Shown here piece by piece: positions 1-7,857 of a DNA stretch of 8,981 nucleotides. A program made the position numbers and the translations under genes. The stretch is from contig URKL01000063.1 of the NCBI GenBank assembly GCA_900548485.1, forward strand, positions 1 to 8,981. Reading direction: 5' to 3'. The first letter of the stretch is position 1. Each line of letters starts with the position of its first letter. Below the pieces are notes generated by a model that was given only the letters and a program-made list of their open reading frames with translations, had not been told where the DNA came from and ran no database searches. Source of the DNA: an uncultured Succinatimonas sp. (GTDB taxonomy: Bacteria; Pseudomonadota; Gammaproteobacteria; Enterobacterales; Succinivibrionaceae).

Positions 1-58
1 TAGCAATTTAAAAAGTTATGCATAGCTATAGCCAGATCAAGTTTTCTCAGAGAATATA

Positions 59-1651
59 ATGGCAGATCAAAAAATTTTAAACGAGATAGCTAAAAGACGT
101 ACCTTTGCTATCATTTCTCACCCGGATGCCGGTAAAACAACTATCACCGAAAAAGTTTTATTATTCGGGTCTGTAATTCAGAGAGCCGGTGAGGTTAAAG
201 GTCGTGGTTCTACCGGTGCCTTTGCTAAATCTGACTGGATGGATATGGAAAAAGAGCGTGGTATTTCTGTATCAACCTCAGTTATGCAGTTTCCATATAA
301 TGATTGTATGGTTAACTTGCTTGATACCCCAGGACATGAGGACTTCTCTGAGGATACTTACCGTGTTCTAACCGCAGTTGATTCTTGTTTAATGGTTATT
401 GATGCGGCTAAGGGTGTTGAGGAACGTACACGTAAGTTGATGGAAGTTACTCGTCTTCGCAATACCCCAATTTTAACTTTCATGAATAAGCTTGACCGTG
501 AAACACGAGATCCTTTAGAGCTTTTAGATGAAGTAGAGCATGAACTTAAAATTTCTTGTGCGCCTATAACTTGGCCAATTGGTTCAGGTAAATCTTTTAA
601 GGGTGTTTATCATTTATTAAGAGATGAGGTTATCCTCTACCATTCAGGTGAAGGTTTCCATATTCAAAATAAAAATATCATCAAAGGTCTTGATAACCCT
701 AAGTTAGATGAGGTCTTAGGTGAGGATTTAAGTGCTCAAATTCGCGATGAGATAGAGTTAGTCCAAGGCGGTTCAAATCCTTTCTCTGAAGAAGAGTTTT
801 TACAAGGTAAACAAACACCTGTATTTTTTGGTACTGCTTTAGGTAATTTTGGTGTTGACTGTATGTTAGATGGTCTCACCAGCTGGGCTCCATCTCCTTT
901 AAGTCGCGAAAGCGATGTGCGCAATGTCGAGGCAAATGAGGATAAGCTTACTGGATTTATTTTTAAAATTCAGGCTAATATGGATCCTAAGCATCATGAT
1001 CGTATTGCGTTTATGCGTATAGTTTCTGGCTCTTATAAGAAGGGTATGAAGCTTTTCAATGTCCGTTTAGGCCGTGAAATGCTGATTTCTGATGCGGTAA
1101 CCTTTATGGCAGGCGAACGTGAACAAGCTCAATTAGCTGTTGCCGGCGATATTATTGGTTTACATAATCATGGAACTATGCGTATCGGCGATACTTTTAC
1201 TGAAGGCGAAAAAATTCGTTTTACAGGTATTCCTAATTTCGCTCCAGAATTATTCCGTCGTATTCGTTTACGTGATCCGCTTAAGCAAAAGCAGTTACAA
1301 AAAGGCTTAATGCAGTTATCAGAAGAGGGTGCAGTACAGCTTTTCAGACCGATTATCAATAATGATCTTATTGTAGGTGCTGTGGGTGTGCTGCAGTTTG
1401 ATGTGGTGGTATCGCGCTTAAAACATGAATACAATGTTGATGCTATTTATGAAAATATAAGTGTTACTACAGCACGTTGGTTGAGTGCAACGGATCCTAA
1501 AGCTTTAGAAGAGATGCGTGATCGTGTTCCTCAGGGACTTGCTTTAGATGGTGGCGATAATTTAACTTATCTGGCTTCCTCAGGGGTTAATCTCTCTTTA
1601 ACTATGGAGCGTTATCCTAAGGTTACCTTTAACTCAACTCGTGAGCATTAA
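59..1651 (+). CDS. prfC: Peptide chain release factor 3 (RF3)
   Basis: RF3 is the translational GTPase that recycles RF1/RF2 from the ribosome after peptide release; it acts in the cytoplasm. The 530-residue product matches the E. coli protein (about 529 aa) in length and, as I recall that sequence, along nearly its whole length. The GTPase motifs are visible: G1 SHPDAGKTT at residues 20-28, switch I RGIS at 67-70, G3 DTPGH at 89-93 and G4 NKLD at 143-146. The segment VKGRGS just after G1 and the C-terminal ending TREH are RF3-typical and distinguish it from EF-G. The ATG at 59 has only a weak purine-rich AGAG stretch upstream, but the N-terminus aligns with the family ([12 protein letters not shown] at 12-23), so the start is secure. 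It is the first gene of a tight same-strand run; the stop is 1 nt before the next ATG. Its promoter probably lies largely left of the window. Confidence 0.98.
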   Translation: MADQKILNEIAKRRTFAIISHPDAGKTTITEKVLLFGSVIQRAGEVKGRGSTGAFAKSDWMDMEKERGISVSTSVMQFPYNDCMVNLLDTPGHEDFSEDTYRVLTAVDSCLMVIDAAKGVEERTRKLMEVTRLRNTPILTFMNKLDRETRDPLELLDEVEHELKISCAPITWPIGSGKSFKGVYHLLRDEVILYHSGEGFHIQNKNIIKGLDNPKLDEVLGEDLSAQIRDEIELVQGGSNPFSEEEFLQGKQTPVFFGTALGNFGVDCMLDGLTSWAPSPLSRESDVRNVEANEDKLTGFIFKIQANMDPKHHDRIAFMRIVSGSYKKGMKLFNVRLGREMLISDAVTFMAGEREQAQLAVAGDIIGLHNHGTMRIGDTFTEGEKIRFTGIPNFAPELFRRIRLRDPLKQKQLQKGLMQLSEEGAVQLFRPIINNDLIVGAVGVLQFDVVVSRLKHEYNVDAIYENISVTTARWLSATDPKALEEMRDRVPQGLALDGGDNLTYLASSGVNLSLTMERYPKVTFNSTREH

Positions 1652-1652
1652 G

Positions 1653-2417
1653 ATGCGCTGTGATGCGCATATTCATTTAAGTTTGTTCCCAGATCGGGAA
1701 CAACTTTTATTAAAGCTTCTGCAAGAGAAATGCTTACCTATAGGAGTAAGTTGCGATCTTGCAGATGCATCTATAAATAAAGATCTTGCTACAAAAATTC
1801 CCTTTCCTTTTTTGGTTGGCATCCATCCTTGGTATGCTAAAGCAGATCTTTTTTCTGAAGATCTTTTTCTAAACCTTTTAAATGCGTCTACCTGCGTTGG
1901 TATTGGCGAATGTGGCTTAGATGCGAATATTGATAACTCTATACAAATTCCAATTTTAAAACAGCAATTAGATCTAGCCTCAAGATTAAATTTGCCTGTA
2001 AGTCTGCATGTCTACAAACAACATGATCAGATGCTAAAGATTTTGAAATCATATGCAGGTAAGCTTTCAGGACTTATTCATGGCTTTACTTCTTCAAAAG
2101 AGATTGCTCGTGCTTATTTAGATCAGGGCTTTTATTTAAGTTTTGGTCGTAATTTTATTCAACAAAGATCCAAAATTCCTGAGCTTTTGAAATTTATACC
2201 GCAAGACCGTATACTTTTGGAATCTGATGCTGATTATAAAAACAGTATGCCCTATGATTTTGAGCTTATAGATAAGCAATATGCTTTATTATCATCACTT
2301 TTAAAGCTTAGTTCTTTTGATACAGAAGCATTGCTCTATAACAATCTCTGCACTTTATTTTTAGGAAAAAAACATGATTTACGTCTTTTTGGTGGGAAAG
2401 CAGAATATTTTAGATAA
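1653..2417 (+). CDS. TatD-family metal-dependent hydrolase (YjjV-like)
   Basis: The product is a TatD/YjjV-type amidohydrolase-fold protein of about 254 residues, the usual family size. The predicted two-metal site is complete by motif: H6 and H8 in DAHIH, E86 in GIGECGLD, H119 in VSLHVYK, H143 in IHGF and D192 in ESDAD. Some TatD members are 3'-5' DNA exonucleases or are linked to DNA repair; the substrate of this subgroup is unsettled and cannot be read from sequence. I chose ATG 1653 because it places the DxHxH motif at residues 4-8, as is normal for the family. An in-frame GTG at 1641 would add four residues and overlap the prfC stop. Neither start has a good Shine-Dalgarno, which suggests coupling to prfC termination. 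In E. coli the homologue yjjV also lies near prfC. The 3' end overlaps serB by 44 nt in a different frame. Confidence 0.9.
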   Translation: MRCDAHIHLSLFPDREQLLLKLLQEKCLPIGVSCDLADASINKDLATKIPFPFLVGIHPWYAKADLFSEDLFLNLLNASTCVGIGECGLDANIDNSIQIPILKQQLDLASRLNLPVSLHVYKQHDQMLKILKSYAGKLSGLIHGFTSSKEIARAYLDQGFYLSFGRNFIQQRSKIPELLKFIPQDRILLESDADYKNSMPYDFELIDKQYALLSSLLKLSSFDTEALLYNNLCTLFLGKKHDLRLFGGKAEYFR

Positions 2418-3255
2418 GAGCGTGGAAGCTTTAGCTTGTGAGTGCTCTGTGAATTTTAATCTTTTCGGCAAGCTTCAAGATTACGGTCATTATTGCGCTT
2501 TATATAGTTGTGAAGATCAAGCTTTAGAAAACTTACGGGAGATAAATTTAGAGGAAAAATATGATTTTGATATTTTTGCCTTAAAAGCTATCCCTAATTT
2601 AAATAAACCTGGCATTGTGGTTTTAGATATGGATATGACCTCAGTGCAAATTGAAGGTATTGATGAGATAGCTAGATCTTTAGGAGTTTTTGATAAAGTT
2701 GCAGCTATAACCTCAAAAGCTATGCATGGCGGTTTAGATTTTGCTACCTCTTTAAAAGAAAGAGTAAGCATGTTAAAAGATGGCAGTGCCGAAGTTATTT
2801 CTAAAGTTAAAGAGATCATGGTTGAAACTTCTGGCCTTGATAATTTGATGGCAGTTACTGCTGCAAATAAGTGGGCTCGTGGTATTTGCTCTGGTGGTTT
2901 TGTCCAGCTTATTGAAGTTTTAGAACAAAAATATAAGCTTGAAATGGTATGTGCCAATTCTTTAGAAATCGTTGAGGGCAAGTTTACAGGAAAGGTTGAT
3001 AGAGATATTGTAGATGCTGAGGCTAAGCGTTTAGGTGTTTTATCTTTGATGTCTCAATATAATATTGATAAATCTCAGGTAATTGTCTTAGGCGATGGTG
3101 CTAATGATTTAAAGATGCTTTCTGAGGCTTCTTTGGGCATTGCTTATCATGCTAAACCTAAGGTCAAAGCTCAGGCTCAATATGCGTTAAATAAAAGTGA
3201 TTTAAATGCAGTAGTTTTATTATTAAAAATTGCTGCTAAGACTATTTATGCCTAA
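2374..3255 (+). CDS. serB: Phosphoserine phosphatase SerB
   Basis: SerB dephosphorylates L-3-phosphoserine to L-serine, the last step of the phosphorylated serine pathway, in the cytosol. The 293-residue product has the HAD catalytic set: motif I DMDMTS with D85 (nucleophile) and D87, followed by the SerB-typical QIEGIDEIA at 92-100; motif II serine S173 in SGGF; the AKPK lysine region at 260-263; and motif IV GDGAND at 240-245. Motif I carries Met where E. coli has Ser (DMDST), a tolerated position. The region before motif I is about 80 residues, shorter than the roughly 110 I recall for E. coli, although the segment leading into motif I (ALKAIPNL) aligns. The start ATG has a clear AGGA about 7 nt upstream, inside the tatD coding sequence, and no better in-frame start is seen. 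It overlaps tatD by 44 nt and radA by 8 nt. Confidence 0.96.
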   Translation: MIYVFLVGKQNILDKSVEALACECSVNFNLFGKLQDYGHYCALYSCEDQALENLREINLEEKYDFDIFALKAIPNLNKPGIVVLDMDMTSVQIEGIDEIARSLGVFDKVAAITSKAMHGGLDFATSLKERVSMLKDGSAEVISKVKEIMVETSGLDNLMAVTAANKWARGICSGGFVQLIEVLEQKYKLEMVCANSLEIVEGKFTGKVDRDIVDAEAKRLGVLSLMSQYNIDKSQVIVLGDGANDLKMLSEASLGIAYHAKPKVKAQAQYALNKSDLNAVVLLLKIAAKTIYA

Positions 3256-4630
3256 AGTAAAAAGTATTTATATTTGCTCTAATTGTGGTGCTAAGTATTC
3301 GCGTTGGCAAGGTATTTGCTCAGAATGTGGCGAAGCTGGCACTATCAATGAAACCTTTGATAATCAAGCTCCAAATGCAGGAGCATTGGCTGTTAATCGT
3401 GCTTTAAGCGGTTTTGCTGGAGCAAGTGGCTCAGGTATTCAAGCTTTAAGCGCAGTTGATGTACAAAATGCCCCGAGAATATCAAGTGGTTATCAGGAGT
3501 TTGATCGCGTTTTAGGCGGCGGTATCGTAAAAGGTTCGGTCGTTTTAATTGGTGGTTCTCCTGGTGCAGGTAAATCTACTTTATTATTGCAAACTGTATG
3601 CCGTCTTTCTGATAAAGTTAAAGTTTTATATATTACAGGTGAGGAATCGCTTCAACAGGTAGCTTTAAGAGCAGCTCGTTTGCGTTTGCCTACACAAAAG
3701 GTGAGAGTTGCCGCTGAAACTTCTATTGATAATATCTGTTCTTTAGCTATGCAGGAGCAACCACATGTGTTGGTGGTTGATTCAATTCAGGTTATGCATG
3801 TTACAGGTATTGAATCTGCGCCTGGATCTGTAAGTCAGGTGCGAGAAGGTGCTGCGGCTTTAACGCAATTTGCCAAACGGACGGGAATCGCTGTCTTTAT
3901 GGTTGGACATGTAACTAAAGATGGTTCTCTTGCTGGTCCAAAAATTCTCGAGCATTGTATTGATTGTTCAGTAATGCTTGAAACTGGTAATGATATGCGT
4001 TTTAGAACATTACGCTGTCAAAAAAATCGTTTCGGCGCTGTTAATGAGCTTGGAGTCTTTGCGATGACTGATACAGGTTTAGCTGAAGTAAAAAATCCTT
4101 CAGCTATATTCTTAAATCGTCAAGAGCAAGTAGCGCCAGGATCTTTAGCTATGGTAGTCTGGGAAGGAACTCGTCCTTTATTGGTGGAATTACAGGCATT
4201 AGTTGATATATCTTTATATGGTAATCCGCGACGTTTGTCATTAGGTACCGATTCTGGACGCTTGGCGATGTTATTGTCAGTTTTGCATCGACATGCTGAA
4301 TTTAATTTAGCCGATCAAGATGTTTTTATAAATGTAGTGGGTGGTGTCAAAGTTGAAGATACTTCAGCTGATTTACCTTTGGTTTTAGCCTTGATCTCTT
4401 CTTTTAAAAATCAAGCTATTGATAGAGGTACAGTTGCTTTTGGCGAAATTGGTCTTACAGGAGAGGTTCGCCCCATAGCTCATGGACAAGAGCGTATTAT
4501 CGAAGCTCAAAAACAAGGCTTTATTCGAGCGATAGTTCCGTATGATAACCTCCCACGCCAAACTTTAGCAGGGATAGAGGTTATTGGCATTAGACGTGTC
4601 AGCGAGCTTTTTGCTTTAAATTTTACATAA
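3248..4630 (+). CDS. radA: DNA repair/recombination protein RadA (Sms)
   Basis: RadA is a RecA-like, DnaB-type ATPase that promotes branch migration and processing of recombination intermediates. From ATG 3248 the product is 460 residues, the same length as E. coli RadA. In order: an N-terminal four-cysteine zinc finger (C10, C13, C24, C27), a RecA-type core with Walker A SPGAGKST at 104-111 and Walker B VLVVDS at 174-179, the RadA signature KNRFG at 259-263, and a C-terminal Lon-like domain from about 285 onward containing VEDTSADLP and FGEIGLTGE. An in-frame TTG at 3230 would add six residues, but ATG 3248 places the zinc finger as in homologues and gives the ATG-overlaps-stop arrangement with serB. 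The serB-radA pairing is conserved in enterobacteria. No clear intrinsic terminator follows in the 52 nt before convergent rsd. Confidence 0.97.
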   Translation: MPKVKSIYICSNCGAKYSRWQGICSECGEAGTINETFDNQAPNAGALAVNRALSGFAGASGSGIQALSAVDVQNAPRISSGYQEFDRVLGGGIVKGSVVLIGGSPGAGKSTLLLQTVCRLSDKVKVLYITGEESLQQVALRAARLRLPTQKVRVAAETSIDNICSLAMQEQPHVLVVDSIQVMHVTGIESAPGSVSQVREGAAALTQFAKRTGIAVFMVGHVTKDGSLAGPKILEHCIDCSVMLETGNDMRFRTLRCQKNRFGAVNELGVFAMTDTGLAEVKNPSAIFLNRQEQVAPGSLAMVVWEGTRPLLVELQALVDISLYGNPRRLSLGTDSGRLAMLLSVLHRHAEFNLADQDVFINVVGGVKVEDTSADLPLVLALISSFKNQAIDRGTVAFGEIGLTGEVRPIAHGQERIIEAQKQGFIRAIVPYDNLPRQTLAGIEVIGIRRVSELFALNFT

Positions 4631-4682
4631 TCAGCTAGAAGCCATCTTTCTCAAAAAATTAGGAATGGGCGCGTTTTCATCA

Positions 4683-5186
4683 TTAGTTTGAGGACATTAT
4701 CGAGTGAACGAGACGTAAACTGATAATTAGACGATCTTCATTTCTAAATCTGATTTCTAAACATTTGCCAACTTCACTTAGATCATTTTTTAGCGATAAA
4801 ATCTTTTTTTCATCCATATCCTCTGCATACTTATCATTAAAACGCATCAGATATTCTGTGGTTTGTTCGATTTTAGGCATAACACGATTGGCAATTGATA
4901 GAGATTTGCCAGAGGCATTTTCCATAAGTCCAATAATTTTAGGATAGAGGTCAAAATGGCCGTGAGAAATGTAATCGATAAGATGGTCGCAAAAAGTTGT
5001 GATTTCTTCATATGAGGGATAGCATTCATCATTACGATTAGAGCTTCGTGACAATGATATATTCAAAAGCTTCATATATAGCAATACAAGCTCTTGCCTA
5101 GCCTTAATCATGTCATTGATCCAGGAATATTGCTCATCAACATTCTGAAGTTTTGTATTAAATCCGCCTAATTCTGCTACAGCCAT
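4683..5186 (-). CDS. rsd: Rsd/AlgQ-family anti-sigma-70 regulator
   Basis: Rsd binds the housekeeping sigma factor (region 4) and keeps it from core RNA polymerase, favouring alternative sigma factors in stationary phase; AlgQ is the Pseudomonas counterpart. The 167-residue product is close to the E. coli length (about 158). It shares recognisable blocks with Rsd: residues 65-84, beginning FCDHLIDYISHGHF, match the Rsd FCxxLxDYxSxGHF region; MPKIEQTTEYLM at 103-114 and DLSEVGKCLEIRF at 135-147 match the later helices. It looks all-helical, with no membrane segment or signal peptide. A very good Shine-Dalgarno (AGAGGAG) lies 7 nt before the ATG, suggesting efficient translation. A terminator after the upstream mepM gene makes rsd likely to be independently transcribed from the 137-nt gap 5187-5323. 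Overall identity is moderate, so the assignment rests on family motifs; whether it binds this organism's sigma-70 is inferred. Confidence 0.9.
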   Translation of the reverse strand: MAVAELGGFNTKLQNVDEQYSWINDMIKARQELVLLYMKLLNISLSRSSNRNDECYPSYEEITTFCDHLIDYISHGHFDLYPKIIGLMENASGKSLSIANRVMPKIEQTTEYLMRFNDKYAEDMDEKKILSLKNDLSEVGKCLEIRFRNEDRLIISLRLVHSIMSSN

Positions 5187-5219
5187 CGCTACGCTCCTCT
5201 TATTAAGATTTGCTTTGAG

Positions 5220-5245
5220 TTTATGTATTTAACATATCACATAAA
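5220..5245. promoter_or_regulatory. Candidate operator: inverted repeat upstream of rsd
   Basis: TTTATGT (5220-5226) and ACATAAA (5239-5245) form a 7-bp inverted repeat with a 12-nt spacer, 34 nt upstream of the rsd ATG. On the rsd strand it includes a TGTGA half-site but no good second CRP half. The surroundings are AT-rich, so chance is a real possibility. I could not identify a convincing -35/-10 pair for rsd in this gap. Confidence 0.25.
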
Positions 5246-5315
5246 GCTCTTAATTTGAGAAATAGACAGCAATGGGGATAAAAATTTGAGAGACATCTTA
5301 CATTGAGATGGATTT

Positions 5316-5344
5316 AAGAAAAAGCTACCGCTTAAAGCGGTAGC
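5316..5344 (-). terminator. Rho-independent terminator of mepM
   Basis: Bases 5324-5344 form a perfect 9-bp stem, GCTACCGCT/AGCGGTAGC, around a 3-nt loop. Read on the - strand, the stem is followed at once by five T residues (complement of A5 at 5319-5323), starting 8 nt after the mepM stop codon. The + strand side has no T tract, so it works for mepM only. It separates mepM from rsd transcription. Confidence 0.9.
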
Positions 5345-5351
5345 AAAATGT

Positions 5352-7049
5352 TTAGTTTCCAGCTATGAGTGAATCTCTATGTAAATCGCGTTTGTATTGA
5401 GCAACGCTCTTTTGGAAACGCTGTCTTTGACGAGTATTTACCTCAACATCACGAGAGCCTAAGTTTACACGCATTGCATTGACAGGGCGTCCATTGATAC
5501 GTAACTCATAGTGTAAATGGGGACCTGTGGAAATACCAGTATTACCAGATCTGGCAATGGTAGAGCCTAATTTTACACGTTGACCTTGTTTGACGTGGAG
5601 TTTAGATAAGTGCATATATACAGTTGACCAACCACCACGGTGGCGGAGCACTACATAATAGCCTGCAGAGCGGGAATAAGTGGCTTTATCTACAACACCA
5701 TCAGCCGGAGCTAAAATCGGAGTGCCTACAGGTAAACCGAAATCAGTACCATTATGTGGACGAACTGTACCTAAGACGGGGTGTTTACGTCCTGGATTGA
5801 AAGCTGAGGTAATTCTGGCTTTGGCGTTAAACGGGAAACGTCTAAAAGAACTCTTAACGGAGCTTAAGCCATGTTCATCGTAGTACTTATTATCAGCGGT
5901 ATTGAGATAAGAACTTATCTTGCCACCACGGCTTAAATTAAATTCAACTGCGGCGATCTTGCCTTTACCATTGCTGTCAGTAAACAGCACACGCATAGAG
6001 TCACCTGGGCGAATATTCTTTGAGAATTGAATTCTGCCTTTAAACATCTGCAAAATACGGTTGATTTCGGCATAAGTAATACCGGCTTTATTAGCTACAG
6101 TAGAGAAACTTTCGCCTTTGTTAATTTTTACTAAGACTAATTTACCCCGATTTGCGGCAGTGGTGACTTTAGCTTTAGGCTCTTCGTTTTTAGCGATAGT
6201 TGTAGTTTTTTCTTGCTGATCTTTATTTTCAGTTTTAGTTTGTGCGACTACTTTTTTATTGTCTTCAGCTTTGTTCTTATCGTTTTCCTCAAGTTTTGCA
6301 ATAACATCATCAGGTACAGCATTGTTATCGCTTAAATGGGCTCCAACAGGTTCAATCGCATAGGTAAAATCATTGCTCTTAACATCATTGCGATAGATAC
6401 GTAATTGCTTTTTATCATCTAAAGGCTTAACAAAAGCTAAAAGATCACTATCATCATTTAACAAAAAAGCTAGGTGATCACCTAATTGTAAATGATTGAT
6501 TTCTTTAGCAGCTTGTTTGTTTTTAAGGATATTCATCATCACTGAAGCTGGGATATTTAAATCCTCAAATAAAGAGGAGATAGTATCTCCTTTTTGTACA
6601 TCTTCAGTAAGCCAACGACCTTCAGTACTTACAGAGGAATCTTTCTCGACAGAAGCGGCTAAATTTCTAACTTGCTGATCCATTGCATAGTCAGCATCAG
6701 CAAGAACATTTTCAGGTAAGTTATCGTCGAAATTGTCGAGATTTTTTTGTTCTGTACTTACAGTAACTTCGGGTTCTTTGGTATTGTCCGTGTTAGGAGA
6801 TTCAATTCCAAAAGCTTCAGTTAAAGGTTTACTAGTATCAGGTTGAGAAAAATCAAAATTATCTGCTACAGTATTGCCATCAACTAAAGCGTTTTTAATT
6901 CTTTCATCAAAATGTTGAGAGATGACAAAGGATAAAGACAGGGCTACAAATAAAGTGGCAGTGATCCCTATGGTATTTTTTTTTGAAAAAGGCCGATGCC
7001 ACGAGGAGGAAGCAATAGCCTCCACGGATACGTAGTCTTCTGAAATCAT
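5352..7049 (-). CDS. mepM: M23 (LytM) peptidoglycan DD-endopeptidase, MepM-like
   Basis: MepM-type enzymes cut peptide crosslinks in peptidoglycan so that new strands can be inserted. The product has 565 residues, longer than the roughly 440 of E. coli MepM. The N-terminus is cytoplasmic, followed by one membrane anchor at about 26-44 and a periplasmic remainder. Two LysM/OapA-like modules lie at about 146-210 (VQKGDTISSLF) and 303-370 (INKGESFSTVAN). Between them, at about 245-300, is a Lys/Glu/Asn/Thr-rich low-complexity linker that, with an acidic stretch at 60-140, accounts for the extra length. The M23 catalytic domain spans about 405-530 with zinc ligands in HNGTDFG (H432, D436) and HLHYE (H511, H513), plus H480. 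The zinc site is complete, so it should be an active hydrolase and not an EnvC/NlpD-like activator. The ATG has an in-frame stop two codons upstream but no evident Shine-Dalgarno. The exact orthology within the M23 family is inferred. Confidence 0.93.
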   Translation of the reverse strand: MISEDYVSVEAIASSSWHRPFSKKNTIGITATLFVALSLSFVISQHFDERIKNALVDGNTVADNFDFSQPDTSKPLTEAFGIESPNTDNTKEPEVTVSTEQKNLDNFDDNLPENVLADADYAMDQQVRNLAASVEKDSSVSTEGRWLTEDVQKGDTISSLFEDLNIPASVMMNILKNKQAAKEINHLQLGDHLAFLLNDDSDLLAFVKPLDDKKQLRIYRNDVKSNDFTYAIEPVGAHLSDNNAVPDDVIAKLEENDKNKAEDNKKVVAQTKTENKDQQEKTTTIAKNEEPKAKVTTAANRGKLVLVKINKGESFSTVANKAGITYAEINRILQMFKGRIQFSKNIRPGDSMRVLFTDSNGKGKIAAVEFNLSRGGKISSYLNTADNKYYDEHGLSSVKSSFRRFPFNAKARITSAFNPGRKHPVLGTVRPHNGTDFGLPVGTPILAPADGVVDKATYSRSAGYYVVLRHRGGWSTVYMHLSKLHVKQGQRVKLGSTIARSGNTGISTGPHLHYELRINGRPVNAMRVNLGSRDVEVNTRQRQRFQKSVAQYKRDLHRDSLIAGN

Positions 7050-7078
7050 GTTGGTTTATATCAAAAAAAAGATTTCAG
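7040..7078 (-). promoter_or_regulatory. Possible hairpin occluding the mepM start codon
   Basis: CTGAAATC (7040-7047) and GATTTCAG (7071-7078) are perfect 8-bp inverted repeats 23 nt apart. In the mepM mRNA the 5' arm would pair with codons 1-4, including the G of the start ATG. The stem is AT-rich and the gene lacks a clear ribosome binding site, so translational control is possible but only inferred. Confidence 0.3.
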
Positions 7079-7143
7079 CAATTTAAACAGGAGGCTTATC
7101 TTTTGTAAAAGAACATGCTGCTTAAAAAGCTTTTGTTAAGAGA

Positions 7144-7149
7144 ATTATA
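7144..7149 (-). promoter_or_regulatory. Candidate -10 box for mepM
   Basis: A perfect TATAAT on the - strand lies 94 nt before the mepM ATG in the divergent mepM/yjaG intergenic region. The -35 region 16-18 nt further upstream is poor, so the promoter is tentative in this AT-rich sequence. No convincing promoter for yjaG on the + strand was found in 7050-7242, although one is expected there. Confidence 0.4.
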
Positions 7150-7242
7150 TTTATTATTTATTGCTGTATGCTTTTATTATGGCACAATTTTTTCGTAAGA
7201 TAATCATATATTTTAATAAATTTTTACATTTGAGGGGTAGGT

Positions 7243-7857
7243 ATGATTTTTGGCGAGTGTTACTACAAACTCTTAGGTGAAATGTCTCCTTGGAGACAGA
7301 GTTTATTTGCTCTAGTTTTAGCGCAACGTCAATTACCAAATTATGCTTTATGGTGTGAGATGGAAAAGATTCAAGGCGGCGTAAAGGCTTTTGAACGTGC
7401 TTTAAAGCAGTTATGGGAATTTCATCGCGATAAGAATAACCATATTGATTTGGAAAAAGTTATCGATGAGGTTGAGCCTTTTATGCTTAAAGATGATAAA
7501 GAGGATTTGCTTTTAGGAGATCTCTTTGGTTTAGATGCTTGTCTATCTTTATCAGCCGCCGCAGATGCGATCATTTTACATGATGGAGATGAAGCTGAAA
7601 TTGCCTCTCGTGCAAGTTTAGGCGGTGTAATTCGTAAAATTGAGCAACAAGAACAAGAGCTTTCAGATGAGGAATTACGTGAAGATCCTGCCGTTGATAA
7701 TGAGGTTAATTTCCAAATTGAGATGATGGAACTTTTGAAAAAATCTAAAAGAGGTCCAGATCTTACAGAGAAACTTTTAGATATGGCTTATCAAGACGGC
7801 AGTAGCAATATTGGTATAAGTTTAGAAGGCTTCGCAAAGCAGGATTACTCCGCTTAA
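7243..7857 (+). CDS. yjaG: YjaG family protein (DUF416)
   Basis: This is a conserved gammaproteobacterial protein of unknown function, 204 residues, close to the roughly 196 of E. coli YjaG. Recognisable shared blocks are LPNYALWCE at 31-39, LFGLDACLSLS at 93-103, LSDEELREDPAV at 139-150 (E. coli has MSDEELKENPAV) and SNIGISLE near the C-terminus (E. coli SNIGIIFQ). It appears soluble, helical and acidic, with no signal peptide, membrane segment or catalytic motif I can name. The start ATG 7243 has GAGGGG about 5 nt upstream, which settles the start over a later ATG at 7282. In E. coli yjaG sits near hupA, between rsd and purD; here rsd and purD flank it too, but without hupA, nfi, hemE or nudC. 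The last 36 bp overlap the convergent permease gene, and no terminator is visible after its stop. Confidence 0.93.
   Translation: MIFGECYYKLLGEMSPWRQSLFALVLAQRQLPNYALWCEMEKIQGGVKAFERALKQLWEFHRDKNNHIDLEKVIDEVEPFMLKDDKEDLLLGDLFGLDACLSLSAAADAIILHDGDEAEIASRASLGGVIRKIEQQEQELSDEELREDPAVDNEVNFQIEMMELLKKSKRGPDLTEKLLDMAYQDGSSNIGISLEGFAKQDYSA

Noticed and set aside
1..58. A promoter or small RNA in the leader before prfC
   Set aside because: There is a GCTATAGC palindrome at 25-32 but no credible -35/-10 pair, and the upstream context is cut by the window edge.
1168..1434. An 88-codon open frame on the - strand inside prfC
   Set aside because: Fully antisense to conserved RF3 coding sequence, with a Ser/Arg/Cys-rich composition typical of a shadow frame.
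2517..2981. A 154-codon open frame on the - strand, antisense to serB
   Set aside because: It lies wholly within the well-supported serB gene, has no recognisable domain and reads as a frame shadow of AT-rich codon use.
3230..3250. TTG at 3230 as the radA start
   Set aside because: ATG 3248 gives the standard 460-residue RadA with the zinc finger at the usual distance from the N-terminus; the extension has no family support.
4631..4682. A bidirectional terminator between convergent radA and rsd
   Set aside because: Only a 4-bp AGAA/TTCT pairing is present, with no stable stem next to a T run on either strand.
7121..7140. Inverted repeat CTTAA...TTAAG in the mepM/yjaG intergenic region as an operator or terminator
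   Set aside because: The arms are AT-only apart from the ends, the interior mispairs, and no T tract follows; it is unremarkable in this base composition.
7154..7339. A 61-codon - strand frame crossing the yjaG start and the intergenic region
   Set aside because: It overlaps the yjaG start region in antisense, resembles no family I know and would remove the expected yjaG promoter space.
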